NCBI GenBank assembly: GCA_940337035.1
Contig: OW679197.1
Location: 57,123,903-57,187,902, forward strand
Length of the DNA: 64,000 nucleotides
Reading direction: 5' to 3'
Origin: Agriotes lineatus
Lineage: Eukaryota > Arthropoda > Insecta > Coleoptera > Elateridae
Under the pieces are notes generated by a model. It did no database searches. It saw only the letters and a program-made list of their open reading frames with translations, and had not been told where the DNA came from. The translations under genes were made by a program, and so were the position numbers. Below, one piece after another: positions 1 through 13,340 of the stretch (position 1 is the first letter of the stretch; the number at the start of each line of letters is the position of its first letter).

Positions 1-2700
1 ACTTTTGTATACTATTAGTTTGGAACTAACTCCTACTAGCTCTTTCTCAACATTGCAATATTTTTTTCAAATTACAAATACCTAATACTCCTACTTAATC
101 AGCAGGCATCGATAATTTTTTATATTAAAATTGCAACAATCCGCATAATGGAATTCAAAGTCGTTTTGCCAACAATGGAATTTGTTTTTTTACATTTTAA
201 CTACTGCCCCTCCTTAAATTAGCAAACCAACGGTGCTGATTTCTGATCAGTAATATTGTAACATTTATTTTAAATTTGAGATATTATTTCTTACTCAATC
301 TATAAACGAACAGAAGAGCGTCGATTCTGATATGTAAAATTTCAAGTGTGTATTCATATTTTATATTTATATTTTAAACAACATTATATTTCACGAACTT
401 TCTCCCAACATTGCAATATTTTTTTCAAAAATGTAACTCAGGCAAACACAATTTTTGATATCTAAATTGTTACAATTTAAGCAATGGACATTCAAAATCG
501 TCTTCTCAACATTGCAAGGTATTTTTTAGATTTTACTGCTTCCACAGGATCACTAATTTAGTAGGTAACATTGCCATAGTACATTTTTTTTTATTTTAAC
601 CACTGCGTTATTTCGGGTACATACCATACTTAAAGCAATAATTGAGACATTCTATTTCAAGAACTGTTTTCCAATATTGCAATACTTTTTGCCAGTTGTA
701 TCTACTACCCGTACTTTATCACCGTCCATCGATAGTTTCTGATAGGTAATATTGCAACATGTAAATTATATTTTTTATTTAAAGTCCTGCTCCCTCCTCA
801 AGCTATTAACGAACAGATGAGCATGAATATCCATACGTAAAAATGCCAGGGTGCGTTTTATATTTTAAACAAATGCGACAACAACTTTCTTCTTTCTTTA
901 GCATCTCTTTTGGCAGTAGATATAGTTAATTTTTAATGTGCAAATTGCCACATTCTGCTGTATGCTTTAAATGAGCGAGATGTTTCATTTCAAAATCCTC
1001 TTCTCAACATTTTAAAAACATTTAACTACTGCCACTTTTTAAACTATTGCAAACAGATATAGCTAATTTCTGATAAGAAATATTGCAAAATTTATAATTG
1101 TGATAGGTAAAATTGTAACGGTGCAACGCATCTTTTAAACAATTGAGACATTTTTCTCCCAACATTGCATTATTTTTACACACTTCAGCCCTTATTTTAT
1201 CAGCAGACGTAGGTAATTGCAAATATGAAAATGATAACTTTCTATACTATATTTTAAATATTGTAGGTACTTCAAAATTTGTCTTGTCAACATTGCAATT
1301 TTTTAAATTCGAAGCCCTGATAAGGAGCATTGCTACATTTATTTTTTAAAATTTTAACTACTTCTCTCTACTCATATCTATTAGCTATTAACGAACACAC
1401 GTAAAATTGCAACAGTGCATCACGTATTCTAAACAATTGCGATAATATATTTCAAGAAGTTTCTCCTAGCATTGCAATATTTATTTTTTAAATTGAAACT
1501 AATACTTCATCGACCATTCTTGATATTTATATAAATTGCAACATTCCTTGATATATTGTTAACAATCGAGATTCAAAATCGTCTTGCCAAAATCCCAACG
1601 GTGCAGTTTAAACAATTCTTACATATTTGAAAAGCTTTCTCCAAGACTTGTAACGTTTTTGTTTACATCTTTCAACTACTGCTTCTAATACTTATATTAT
1701 TTATCAACAGACATAATTTTTAAAAACGATCGATATATTTTGAATATCGTCTTGTCAACACTGCAACTTTCTTTTAAATTTTATCTACAGTCTCTTCTAA
1801 AACTACTAATAAACCGGTATTACCGATTTCTGATAAGTAATTCTGTCACATATATAATTCTTTAAAATGGTTACTATCACTTCCTACTCAAGGTATTAAC
1901 GCACATGGAGTCCAATACAGTGCATTTCATATCTTAAACAGCTGCTACATTGATTTCACAAATTTCCCTTAAAAAAATTTCAAATTGTAATTACGGCTCC
2001 AACGTTATCAGCAGAATATTCTACGTTATATTTCAAACAATTGAGATATTTTACTTCAAAATCGTCTTCTCGAAGTTGGATTGTTTTTTTAAATTTTAAA
2101 TGCCACTTCTTCAACTATCACAAACAGATACCCACAACAAATTTCTGATAAGTAATATTGCAACGCTGCATCTCATATTTTAAACACTTGGGACATAGGT
2201 ATTACATTTTTTTTGTTCACAGATTAATTATTATTTCTGCTTTAATTATTTATCAACTGACGTTGCCGATTTCTCATGTATAAGTTTCTACTTTACATAT
2301 ATGCTATAAACAATGGATATACTGCACTTCAAGAACTTCTTATTACTACGTTACTAACAAACAAATGTCGATAATTTTTTATATGTAAAGTTGCAACATT
2401 TTGTCTTATTTTAAACAATCTAGATTGCATTTCAAGAATTTATTATGAATAATACTTCTTTAAAAATGTATCCATGGCCCCTGCTTAAGATATTTACTAC
2501 AATGTCGCTATTTTCTAACTAATATTGGGACGTCGAGTCTCATTGTTACACAATTGAGACAATGTATTTCAAGAATTATTTGCAACATTACAGTAGGTAT
2601 TTCTTTTCACGTCCAACAGAATGATGTCGGTAGGTTCTGTGAAGTTGGAACACTGTGCCTCATATTTTAAGCAAAAATATTTGAAATGTTGCATTGAAAA
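1..2700. repeat. Degenerate AT-rich tandem repeat
   Basis: Two related phrases recur through this stretch. One is like CTTTCTCCCAACATTGCAAT (near 41, 397, 1147, 1457). The other is like TCGTCTTCTCAACATTGCAA (near 162, 495, 980, 1272, 1572, 1745, 2060). Between them lie recurring pieces meaning 'TTTTAAACAATTGAGACAT' and 'GATAAGTAATATTGCAAC'. Spacing of the same phrase is roughly 300-330 bp with irregular steps, so this is an old, diverged satellite-like array. No coding signal is visible. It lies within the presumed intron downstream of the exon at 5672-6151. Confidence 0.65.
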
Positions 2701-5671
2701 AATGCACAACATATTTTTAAGCCAATTTGAAGTACCTATTACAAATTATTTAAGATATGCAAAAAGATTTGCAAATTAGTTTTTTATGTGTTATATCCTA
2801 TTCAGCAATATTAAATTATATGAAAAGAAGCTTCGAATGATTTTCTGATTCTACCTTGAATAGTTAACACAATAAAATGCAGAGTTTCGTTTAAAAAGGT
2901 GTAAAGGCTTAACTATCGTAGTAAATAAAGTTAGCATAGAATAGAAAATAAAAAATTATATTACTAGTGTAACAGTCTTAATTATTAGACGAATAAAATG
3001 CTAGTTTAGCCAGGTAAGACACACTACAACAAATTTAAAAAGTTCAAGAAGTAAAATATCAAAGCATTTGATTAAGAAATAGTTGCACCCAAGTTAATTG
3101 TATACATTACAGGAGAGATGTTAATGATAGCTGTTATATATATTTTTTCTATTACGGTAGGTACAGTTTTTTATCGTCTTGAATCAAGTGTATTTAGATT
3201 GATAATTTTTTCCTTTAATGTGTTGCTAGTGGCAGTCGAAATAGAACATAATGCTGGTTTACGAAATGTTCACATATAGATCTACGTACTTACATACACT
3301 AAATTTTGCTTTCTTAATAACAATCAAAACACTTTAAACTACAGCCACCATTTATTTAATGCTTTCACTATGAGTTGTGAATTTCACATTCTAGAAACTA
3401 TGAAAAACATTGGGAATGCACCTGAAATTGATTTTTAAAGTTAAGTCATTGTTAGAAGTAGCCGAATTCGTTATACCCGAAATAAATAATAATAACAAAT
3501 GCATTTAAGTATGGAGTCCATTCATGTAACAAAGCTTGATTAGATTTCAGCTTTGGATTTGTAAAAATTATTTTAAGATCGAAAACAATCAAATAATATT
3601 CTGTAACGAGCAGTTATTAAAGGCTATGGTTATTTAACATTTCTTCTATGTTTTTTAAACTTCACATAAATATATCCCATTAATACAAATTATTGCTTTG
3701 GACGCGCTATTTCTAAATTCATGATTTTTCTATAGATTCTGGGCGATATCTCTGAACGCCCACAGAACATAAAGTGTATTTGCAGGTCGGTTGTATTTGG
3801 TGTTAGTTTTAATATTTAGAAAAACTGGTTGATCATGCCTCAATTCTAAATTAGTCTGCAGTAGAATTTATTCTAAAACATTGTGATTTTTTTAAAGAAT
3901 GGCAACCTGCTGAATCAGTTTCTTAAGTGTTTACTATTGCGTGCTTGTCTACCTTAGATACAATTTTGCAAAATTAACCAAAATTTAAAGAACACAATAG
4001 AAAATCGCAAGGCTTGCCTGTGTTTACATCGATGCTTAATTGCACGAAGGTAGAACTCAAAGCGTCGGCAAAACCTATTGATTAATCTTTTTAAATAATC
4101 TAGCATTAGCGTGATATGGCTCTGCATGAAACCGCTTCTCACCGAGATTTGTTATGACAGGCTTAAAAACTGGCATTTATAACAGAGGTGCATCAGCCTC
4201 GGAATAATTAATGAAATACACGTTTAATTGCATATTCTACAGCTTAATTATTTTTATTCAAATCTCCACAGTATGAATCGCACAGTTACTTCAACCAGAA
4301 GCAATTAATTAATATCAAAGGAACTGTTTGTTCTGTGCGAGTTTTCGAATGCAGGCCTGAGTTCCTATTGAAATTTCTGGAGGTTTTTGGAAATTTGAAT
4401 ATGATAATAATTAATCCGGTTTTAATAAGCACGGTTTGTGACAGCAATAAAAATGTAATTTGCGTTTTGTAGTAAGGGCTTTGAATTTGGCACTATCCAA
4501 ACTTGGCGATTGTTAAGATAAATCCGATAAGCTTTCTTATTCATTCGAACTACAATTAGTTCTATCGTATGGCTTTAATGATTTGCACTGTTCTTCGTAT
4601 CGGAACTTAATTAATTGTTATTATGTTGCCTCAGCGAGTTACTGATCTATATGTATCGCGTAATAATTTGAACTATATGGATATAACTACTACAAACTAC
4701 TCAAATACAGAACATACTTCTGCACTTTATGTATATCCTGTTTTTGTTAAAATAATTATAAAGCAATGGAACGTTGTTTTTGAATGGTTGGTTATAGATT
4801 TTAGAATATAATTATTTTAGGTTTTCGTTGTTACTAATTTCCTTCAGACGTTTATATTCAACGCTAATCTACTCATCTAAAATATAGTTTTTACAATTTC
4901 AAGTCTATGTTTCTGTACCAACTTTTTATACTACAAAATTTTGCTTTAAATGTACTATTGCAGGACATATTTCCTTATTCTTTAATGAACCATTCTACTA
5001 AATTTCAATTCTCTTGCTTCAATTCTAGAATTATACCAAAAACTATAAACTATAGCACTGATATATAACATAACAACAACTGTCATGGCTACATTAAAGG
5101 AATATACTTAGATATGACCTGATTTTTAGTAAGACGTATTTAGCTCGAAAAGTTGAAATTCAGTTCCTGAACTTCGTAGAAAATCTGCACCATTGACATT
5201 AATTTTGGGTTGTTTACAGAGCAAGAATTGCCTCCTGAATCAATATCTCTCGAAAGAGATTTTGTGATACATGATTATGATTACTCCATATCGTTACTTA
5301 TTTCTCCATTCATGGACTAAACAATTACTTAAACAATTGCTCGTAGAGGTCTTAGTATTTGATGCGTCTGTTTGAATGGTTTAGACCCCAGACATTAATT
5401 TTCGAATGTTTGCAGAGCAACAATTAACCTAGACTAGAAAATTCCTGCCGCCGAAAGCAAATACACGGTGGTACAAAGGCGGACACGACTTAAGCCGGTA
5501 CCTAACCTAACAAAAAAATTCAAAAGCGCCCACACCGAAACCGTGCTGTTTTTGCAGATCGCCATCGTCTACCTGCAATCTGCTGCTACCCATTCTTGCG
5601 ATCGCACAAAGGGCGAGCGTGCAGGTGTCAAAAGCGTAAAGAATACATCACACGTCAGGTAGGTGACTTAC
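2701..5671. other. AT-rich presumed intron, no gene seen
   Basis: This is AT-rich sequence with only short chance ORFs. It follows the splice donor of the minus-strand exon at 5672-6151, so it is presumably intronic. I see no convincing exon, RNA gene or mobile element here. A moderately GC-richer patch around 5440-5650 abuts the exon but has no clean open frame with splice sites. Confidence 0.5.
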
Positions 5672-6151
5672 CGTCGCCACGGAGCGGCGCAGGGCTGGGG
5701 GGCGGCGACCTGGGGGACCCGTTCGGGGGCTCCTCCTCGGAGCTGGTGGAGGGCGACGGGGAGCTGCCGCGCGTGAAGCTCTTGTTGTTGTTGCTGCGGT
5801 TGAAGTACACCCCGTTGCCCTGCAGCAGCATCATGTGCTGCTGCGCCGCCAAGCTGTTGAACTGCTTCAGCTGGGAGGCGACGGACGTGGCGGTCTTCGT
5901 CTTGAACTTGGACATGGTGAAGTCCAGGGGTTGGTCGGCTTCGTGGGAGGAGAGCAGGACGTGCGAGGGCTGCTGCAGCAACATGGGCATGTCTTCCTTG
6001 TGCCGCTTCCAGAAGGCCTGCTCGAAGTCGATGGTGTTGTTGTTGAGGTGGCTCTTGGGGGCGGCGAGGTCGTTGTTGTTCTGGAGGGTGGGCGCGGGGC
6101 TGGACTCGACCCACCTCCGCACCGTATCGCTGTTGTAATCCGCCAGATTCG
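5672..6151 (-). CDS. Host gene coding exon (possible LCOR/E93-like co-regulator)
   Basis: This minus-strand exon is GC-rich against AT-rich surroundings. It stays open for about 160 codons and ends in a perfect GTAAGT donor (GT at 5671-5670). The acceptor I favour is the AG at 6153-6152. With it the exon begins with two bases of a split codon, exactly matching the one-base overhang left by the exon at 20978-21114. There is no in-frame ATG; a stop lies further upstream near 6200, so this is an internal exon. The product is rich in Gln, Asn, Ser and Pro. It has a PLDFTMSKF stretch that resembles CtBP-binding PLDLT motifs, and a Ser/Pro/Glu tail. LCOR/E93-type nuclear co-regulators carry a similar 'LL..ADQ..PLDLT' stretch from memory, so that family is a tentative suggestion. 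The coding call is firm; the identity is not. Confidence 0.7.
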
Positions 6152-6639
6152 CTACTTTAGCAACACCGCATGCGAAATTGTGGGCTATCGCGGGGGCGAC
6201 TCATCGCGCGAACGAACGGTCTTAGCGTAATAAGGTGCACTTCACTGTGATATGTCACTTCGCGGCCGCACTCTCTCATTGAGGGTGTATTCAAATGGGC
6301 GAATGCATGCGAAACTCCGGTGCTGCCGGCGCCAGCGTCGAAAGCCATATAAGACATGTATATGCATCGTGGGATGCTGTGCTCTGGAGGGGGGCGACTC
6401 CGGGGCTCCGGGTGGTGGGGCTCCGCGGAACCAATCGCGACTCGCGCTCTTCCGATATACAATAGTATATAAATTGTATGGATTATTTATTTATTCCGTA
6501 TTTTGTATGTATGTATTTATATGAATATATGGATTAGAAAAAGGATTCGAAACTCGCTTTCCTCCGCTCCTTGCCATGCACGCGCTGATTAAAATCGACT
6601 CTAATCAACTCCCTGATTAAAACGGCTCCGGATCGGCTT

Positions 6640-7230
6640 ATCGCCTCCGATAACGGCCTCCTGCCAATATCAACTCCACTTTTATTTGAATAAATTCAAA
6701 CTTAAATTAATTAGATCGCACATAATTTAACACGTTGGTTAAATCGAAAACTTAAAAATACAGTCAAATCTCCCTTAACGGACAGCAAACACTTCCGATT
6801 AACCCTTTGAGACCTGAATTATTTGAAAACTTTTTTGTCTTTTATTAGAACCAATTTAAACCTCGCTATCATCGTGATCGTCGTTAATGCTTTAGGTAAA
6901 TGCTTGTTACGCTTTTCTATGTAACTATTTAGTGTTGGATCTCCCACTAACAGTTCGTTTACCCAGTGCTCTGTAAGGCAGGTAAAATTAATAAATATCT
7001 CTTACAAGTTGTTAGTTGCATTACAGTTACATAATCTGTCTCAGTAACACGAGAGGAAAATATTTTCAAGAAAAGACAAATATCGGTCTCTGAGAAATCC
7101 AACATTTCGTACGTCGGCATTTAAGGATTAAATATGCATTTAAAGTGCTTTTTATCATTTCATTCTAAATAAATTAAGCGATTAATACCCAGCGGTTAAG
7201 CACTGCTAATCCTGTCCTGTATTAATAAAA
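6640..7230. repeat. Dispersed repeat, copy 1
   Basis: The stretch from 'GGCCTCCTGCCAATATCAAC' to 'TTAACCCTTTGAGACCTGAA' and onward to 'AATGCTTGTTACGC' recurs about 1.1 kb downstream with the same order of blocks. The 3' part (about 7048-7230, with 'AACATTTCGTACGTCG' and 'CAGCGGTTAAGCACTGCTAA') recurs in inverted orientation at about 10720-10880. No protein is encoded. It is best read as a non-autonomous mobile repeat. Confidence 0.5.
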
Positions 7231-7739
7231 AAAGCACCTACATACACGTAGTCAGTTTATAGGGTTAAGTGTAAGAATATCTTTAGCAAAACTGCGCCTT
7301 CTCAACTGAAATTTTTCCAACAATAACATACCTATTTGGAAATAACGACGATTTTACTATCATTATTTATTATTATTAGGATACCTCAACGTTCTTTTCA
7401 GTTCAATGTTTGTTTAGTCAGTTTGCATTGATTCAAATAATGTGTAAATTAAAATAACTATATGTAAAGAATATTACCTATCTTTCACAAAGAAAATTTG
7501 CAACGACTAATCAGGGAACAAGCTTGTTAATCGAATAACAGAATCTGTATTAAAGAGCAGCAATAAGGTTTGTGGAAAGGAAAAAGTTGTACATGGAACG
7601 GGTTTGTCCTAAAATAATTAATTGAAAAAGTGGCAAATAATATCTATTCTCCTATATAATCGGACACAAGCTATTTCAAATTTTAGAAGAAACACGAACA
7701 GGTAACTTGTCATAAAAGTAATTAACAATATGTATGGAA

Positions 7740-8045
7740 TTATCCCATCCGAAAACGGTCTCTTGCCAATATCAACTTCAGTTTCATTTAAATAAGGTCA
7801 AACTTCATTTAATTAATTCAAACGTTAGTGAAATCCGTTTAACCCTTTGAGGCCTGAATTTGTTTTTTCAAAACACAAACATTTTTATCATTTATATAAA
7901 CCAATACCAACGCTCATCATCATGGTCATCCTTCATGTTTGAGGCAAATGCTTGTTACGCTTTTTGTGTGTGTATTGTTGGTCATTCCATTTAGTCTTGG
8001 GTCTCCCAAAAATTCTTTTAATTTGTGCTCTGTGATGCAGGAATA
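7740..8045. repeat. Dispersed repeat, copy 2
   Basis: This matches 6640-6990 block for block: 'TCTTGCCAATATCAAC', 'TTAACCCTTTGAGGCCTGAA', then 'AATGCTTGTTACGCTTTT'. It is diverged by many substitutions and small gaps, so the duplication is not recent. Confidence 0.5.
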
Positions 8046-8402
8046 TTTTTGTTAATCGTGTTATTTCCATTTTCTTCTAGGCTTCTCTGTTTTATAAAGG
8101 AGGGCTTCTATTCATAAAGCTACCTTTATGTCCGATTTTCTTCTTCCTTTATGCTTTGTATATCAACTTTCGCGTCTTAAAATGCTCCATTTCTCCATTG
8201 TGCCATGTCGTTTGGTTTCTTATCGTAATTCTCTACGTTTCACATTAGGAACATTTTAGTTTGTATTGTCTTCTTTGTTGTCCCATTAATCATGTTGAAT
8301 CTTTATATCTTATGACCTATATCTATTTCGCCAACAGGTGATATTTTATATGTTTGAATTGATATAACAGATCTTGTGGTTCATGTTTCCAGATTATAAG
8401 AA

Positions 8403-8586
8403 AGTATGATCAAAATTTATTTTCATCTAGTATGGCTATGGAATAGTTCCTAAATTATGAATGCAACTACATTTATACTTGTCAAAATTTGACATTTGCT
8501 TTTTAAGGAACATTTTTAAGTTGCATTCCTAAATTAGGTACTATTCCATAGCCATACTAGATGAAAATAATTTTTGATGATACTAT
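8403..8586. mobile_element. Hairpin MITE-like foldback element
   Basis: Two arms of about 65 bp are near-perfect inverted copies. The left arm contains TTTTCATCTAGTATGGCTAT and the right arm contains its reverse complement, ending near 8586. About 50 bp of AT-rich spacer lies between them. No ORF is present. It fits a miniature inverted-repeat element; I could not define a target duplication by eye. Confidence 0.6.
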
Positions 8587-10603
8587 AGATGCAAACATTT
8601 TGTAGTTCATATACTGTTTTGTAAGTCATTTTCGTCACACGTCGGCCAACTCAACTTGAAATTTATTTGATCACTCTATATACTTATTAAACAATATTGA
8701 TGACGTACTGCAACCTTGTGTTAATCCTGTGTTAATTTTTGGTTGGTTGCTGTAATCGCTGTTGGCAGTTCACGTCAACGAATTTTAGCTTATAAAAACA
8801 AATAGGGCTTCATCTTTAGGTCATCAAAATTTCAAAAATATGCAATTTCAAATTTTCTTAATAATGTAATTTTACAAAAAAAATTTATTGCATACTTTTA
8901 CCCAGAAAAAACTATTTGCATTCGGTATAATTTAATGATGAGAATGACAAATATAAAATTTATTTTGCTTCGGCATTTGCTTAGCAAACGAGATGCGTTG
9001 TAGGACTTGTACGTCTATCAGTTAATATGAGCTTATAGGAAGAAAATTACCGCTCCACATCACAATATGTCGTAGGTCAAAACTTGAAACAAGAGTCAAC
9101 CTGTTACTTTTTACATATTCGCAATTTTACAATTTAGCAAAGTCTAAGACAGTTTCAGCTTCTGAATTCGTTGTGATTATTTGTCTCAATTTCCGGTAGT
9201 TTTCCAACTGATATTTTTAATTGCACTTCAATTTCATGCATTATTTAGTACGATTTAGTTAATGGAAATCCAAACGTTTCTAATTTTTTAATACGATTTA
9301 ATAAGATTTTCAAGTAAGATTTAATGTAATTTAAGTAATTTTTACTATTTGACTCACAGAAATACTTCTGAGCAGTGTTAATTGATTTAGAACAGCTTTT
9401 TTTATCAAACCCCATTATTATCTGAAACGAACAATCAATACAACACAATTTTCTATTAATTTATTTTTACAATTTTCTCACATGCTCTTCAGAATAACTA
9501 ATATTCCTGAGTAGGATGCTTCTGAAACACTTTTTGGTATTGTATCTCTTTTAAGCACATTGAAACCTAGTCTCTGATCGATACTTTTTATTCCGGCATT
9601 TTAATAGCACTCTATTAAAAGTAGGATTATGTTCTTCCATGTACTTTTAAATTCGGACACAGCCGCTTGTATAAGGCCCTTTCGTGTTTATTTTTTTCTA
9701 TTGCAGAAAATTACTCGCTGTGGTTCAGTATAGACCAATATTAACGAATGAAAATGTGGTTTGAAACATCTTAATGTTAAAAACTTTCTTTATGTAATCA
9801 CACAAATAAAAGTACTTAGAAACATTACACGAAAGTAATTACTTGCTTAAAAAACTAGTATGAGAATCTGTTTGTTTCGTGCTTTCAGTAAATAATTTTC
9901 AATCGATGCGTCCAAGTGCGTTTTCGTTGCTTTCTATAAACCTTGCCGCTGCTTCTATTTCTTTTCTAACATTTTCATAGTTAACAATATCAGCATCTAT
10001 CTATACACAAAAGTTAACAAACGATTGAGTAATAATACTCGCATTTGCACTGTACAAACCAAAATGTATGCGACATGTACTGATTTCTCATGTGTTAACA
10101 GAAAAGTACGTTACAAAAGAAAATATGCAGCGTACAAGGGGTGTTTTTTCTACGTTGTATAAGAAGACGCAGTAAAAATAGTACGTCTTAAAGAATCAAT
10201 AAAGTGGGCATTTAATCTGGACCGTACGTATTACGTAATACCCGAATTAACGTTAAAAACGAGGCCGTTATAAGGTAGTTATACTGTATTTCCATCCGTT
10301 TGGAATGGTCTTTATTTTCCAACACATATTTTTAAAGTTTCTAAACGTAGTTCTAAGCGTTAGGGTTTATATTTTAACATATATGATATCGTCTACTGTT
10401 GTATCGTTATCGGTATTTACATGTGGTCTTTATCTTTATCATTCTATGTTGAGAGTTGAAGAGAATTGAAGGCACCGATAATCTTGCATTATTCTTATAT
10501 CTGACTTTGGTTTGGTTGTTGAGACGTTTTAATCGTTAGTTGCTTACATAGAAAATTTCAAAATACAGTAAAACCTCTGTCAACGTACAACTACGTCTAA
10601 CTC

Positions 10604-10880
10604 TTTCACCCCTGAATTATTTTTTTTTATCATTTCATCATTTATTTGAATCACTACAAACTCTTTATACAAACGTTAAACTAAGAAAGATGTTGAGTTA
10701 TTCTACACAGTTAGCAGGGCTTAACCGTTAGGTATTAATTGCTTAATTTATTTCAAATGAAATAATAAAAAGCAATTCCTGTCCCTATTTAATTAACCGT
10801 TAAGCATCGACGTACGAAATGATGGAGGTCTGAGAGGCCGATGTTTGTCTTTCTTTGAAAAAATATTTTCTCTTTTCGTG
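10604..10880 (-). repeat. Dispersed repeat, inverted copy
   Basis: About 10720-10880 read on the minus strand matches 7048-7230: the AAAATATTTTC block, then a block containing CATTTCGTACGTCG, then the 'TTAATTAAATAGGG/ATTAATACC' and 'CGGTTAAGC' blocks. 10604-10680 resembles the 'CCTGAATTATTT' part of copies 1 and 2. It is diverged and non-coding. Confidence 0.4.
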
Positions 10881-11055
10881 TTATTACTATTTAAAAACGA
10901 AGACAATTCATGTAACTACAATACCAATAAGTAGTAAGTATATTAATATTTTTCAATAAAATCTTGGGTGGTTTGTTTTTTACATGAAGTAGGTGTAGTA
11001 TATACAATGTCTTGAATTGTCTTCGTTTCCTTGTAATAAGATCAACGGGCTTTGC

Positions 11056-11070
11056 GGGGGGGGGGGGGGG
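11056..11070 (+). repeat. G15 homopolymer
   Basis: An uninterrupted run of 15 guanines lies in AT-rich sequence. Such runs are length-unstable and error-prone in sequencing. Confidence 0.9.
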
Positions 11071-13322
11071 TACTTTAAAGAGAACAATTTCCGTACCGAA
11101 GAGTCTTTCTGTTTTTATCGATTTTACTGCTTTTATCAGCTAGTGATGATCGAAAGAGCTTCACAGTTATCTAAGCGCCATGAATTTTCTTTTTGTATGA
11201 AATAGACGAATTAACCAATCAAGCATTTACAATATTTTATACAATTCTATTCTGTGCCGGATGGTTTTCGAATTTTATAGATACTTTTTAGCATGTCGAA
11301 TCTATCGACATATACCATATGAGTACTGTATTGATTTAGGAGTCTGGGGCATTGAAATTCTTCGGTAGTTTCTGGCAGCTACTTTATTAGTTGCAGAATT
11401 TTGAAAAGACCTTGTGGTGTTTTCCAGACAGTTTTCACATTAGGACGTATATTTCAATATTTTTGCCTCTCTATAAACGGCCCTCTGTATTACGAGGGCC
11501 AATGATATTTATTTGAACGAACGAAACACGTTGCTTTGTTTACAGATATTCCAATTAATTACAGAAACATGAACTTGCTAACAAAAGTACGCTTAAGCGC
11601 AACATGCACTTAAATTACAGAATGATTATTGCTGATAAGTAATTAATAAAGGCTCTGAAATAAAATATTTAAGTGCTCGAAAGTGCTTGCCCTCAATTTT
11701 GGAAAAGGCATTGTGCTACAAATGATCTTGCAATTAAAATTTCATTTTGAAGCGTCTCGTCATGGTTGTGTTATGTATGTTTCTACCGAATTTTAGTGTA
11801 CTATCGGTATTTTTATCAAATTTGTTGTCTATTTTCTAAGAAATTTTTCAAAGTAATGGACATGCCGTAGTAAGTCTACAATGTATACAGTAAGCTCTAT
11901 ATTTTGGACACTTCTGCTTAACGAACACTAAGCCTGTCCCCGTCGCTGTTCGTTATACAGAGATTTTATCGTAGTGGAAGGAGCACATATATTCAACGGA
12001 TTCGGTTCTTTACTCAAGACTGATCAATTTACACTATAAAAAAGAGAGAGCAAATTGTGAATTATAGATAACTTTAAACAAAGCTTCTAAATATTTCGAG
12101 GTCATCGTTATGATTTGCTTGCATTAAGAACATAAATATATAAAGAGTATTGTATATGCTACGCCCAAAATATGTTTTTGCTTGAGTAATAAAATCATAC
12201 AAGTTATTCCATTTTATTACCTGTAATACTAATTACCGCATGTTGAATTTGTACTAAGAGTATTCTCAGTAGAGGAGTAGGTGGTTTATGCTTTAATTTT
12301 TTGTGAACTCTAATGATTTTATCATACAAATGTATGCTTAGAGTTGAAGATACATTACCTGTGGTGTAGGTGTAGCTGTAGGTGTCGTAAACAATAGTTC
12401 TTTCTAGACATTTTCAGTTGTTTCAGAAAATTCTGCCACAGGAGAAAACCATATTTAATAAAAATATTTTGTATAACGATAAATACATATAAAATAAAAT
12501 ATATTACACCTACATAATCGCATATAATTGTATTGCAATTAAGGATTTTTTTTTCAATTATCAAGGACACGGTTATGCTTTCTAGATGAATATTAAAATG
12601 ACAAAGCATTTAACATAAAATATAATTAACATGCAGCTTAAAGAAAAGGCAATTAAAAGGGATATTAAGTCAAATAACATTCGTCCCTGCATTGTTATTG
12701 GTATTCTATCAGTAAATCAATTTTCCAGTAGCTAAAACAAATATAATTCAGGTAGAATCATAGTTACTAATTTTACTAGATTCACATTCGAATTTACAAA
12801 TGATACCAGTTAATTGTATTTGTATATAATTCATACTAGCTGAAGTTGATGTTTTTTAACTAAATTGTTCTGTCAGTCAGGCGTTGTCTAGAAAAGTAAA
12901 TGTTATCAGAAAAGATAAAACATAAGTGTAAACTTACATATTTGTTGTATAAAGGGTTTAACCTAAAAATTTGACTTGTATAATTTATTATATGTCATAA
13001 AGTCGCTGTGTCAGGAATCTGTATTTTTATATGAATTAAATTGAATGATATTCAAGGTATTGGAGGATGATAAAAAATAATGACAAGAACAACAATTGTG
13101 TGAAAAATAAATTTGGACATCAGTTCTACCACGTCTACTGCCTCATTATTTAAAACTGTACTTTTTTAAAATCAAACTAAATCTGAACTACAATATTAAG
13201 AGTAATAACCTATTGAAAATTTTGGCTTTTTCAACTGTTCTGAATAATAATCGCAGTGAACGATTTAATTCCTATAATCAATGCTTTATTACTTCCCTGC
13301 AGGTAGGTGCTGTGGCCGTCAA

Positions 13323-13340
13323 GGGGGGGGGGGGGGGGGG
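13323..13340 (+). repeat. G18 homopolymer
   Basis: An uninterrupted run of 18 guanines lies in AT-rich sequence. It is the second such run in 2.3 kb. Confidence 0.9.

Noticed and set aside
5596..6138. 180-residue plus-strand ORF opposite the host exon
   Set aside because: It is a shadow of the minus-strand exon, which has a perfect donor and better protein character.
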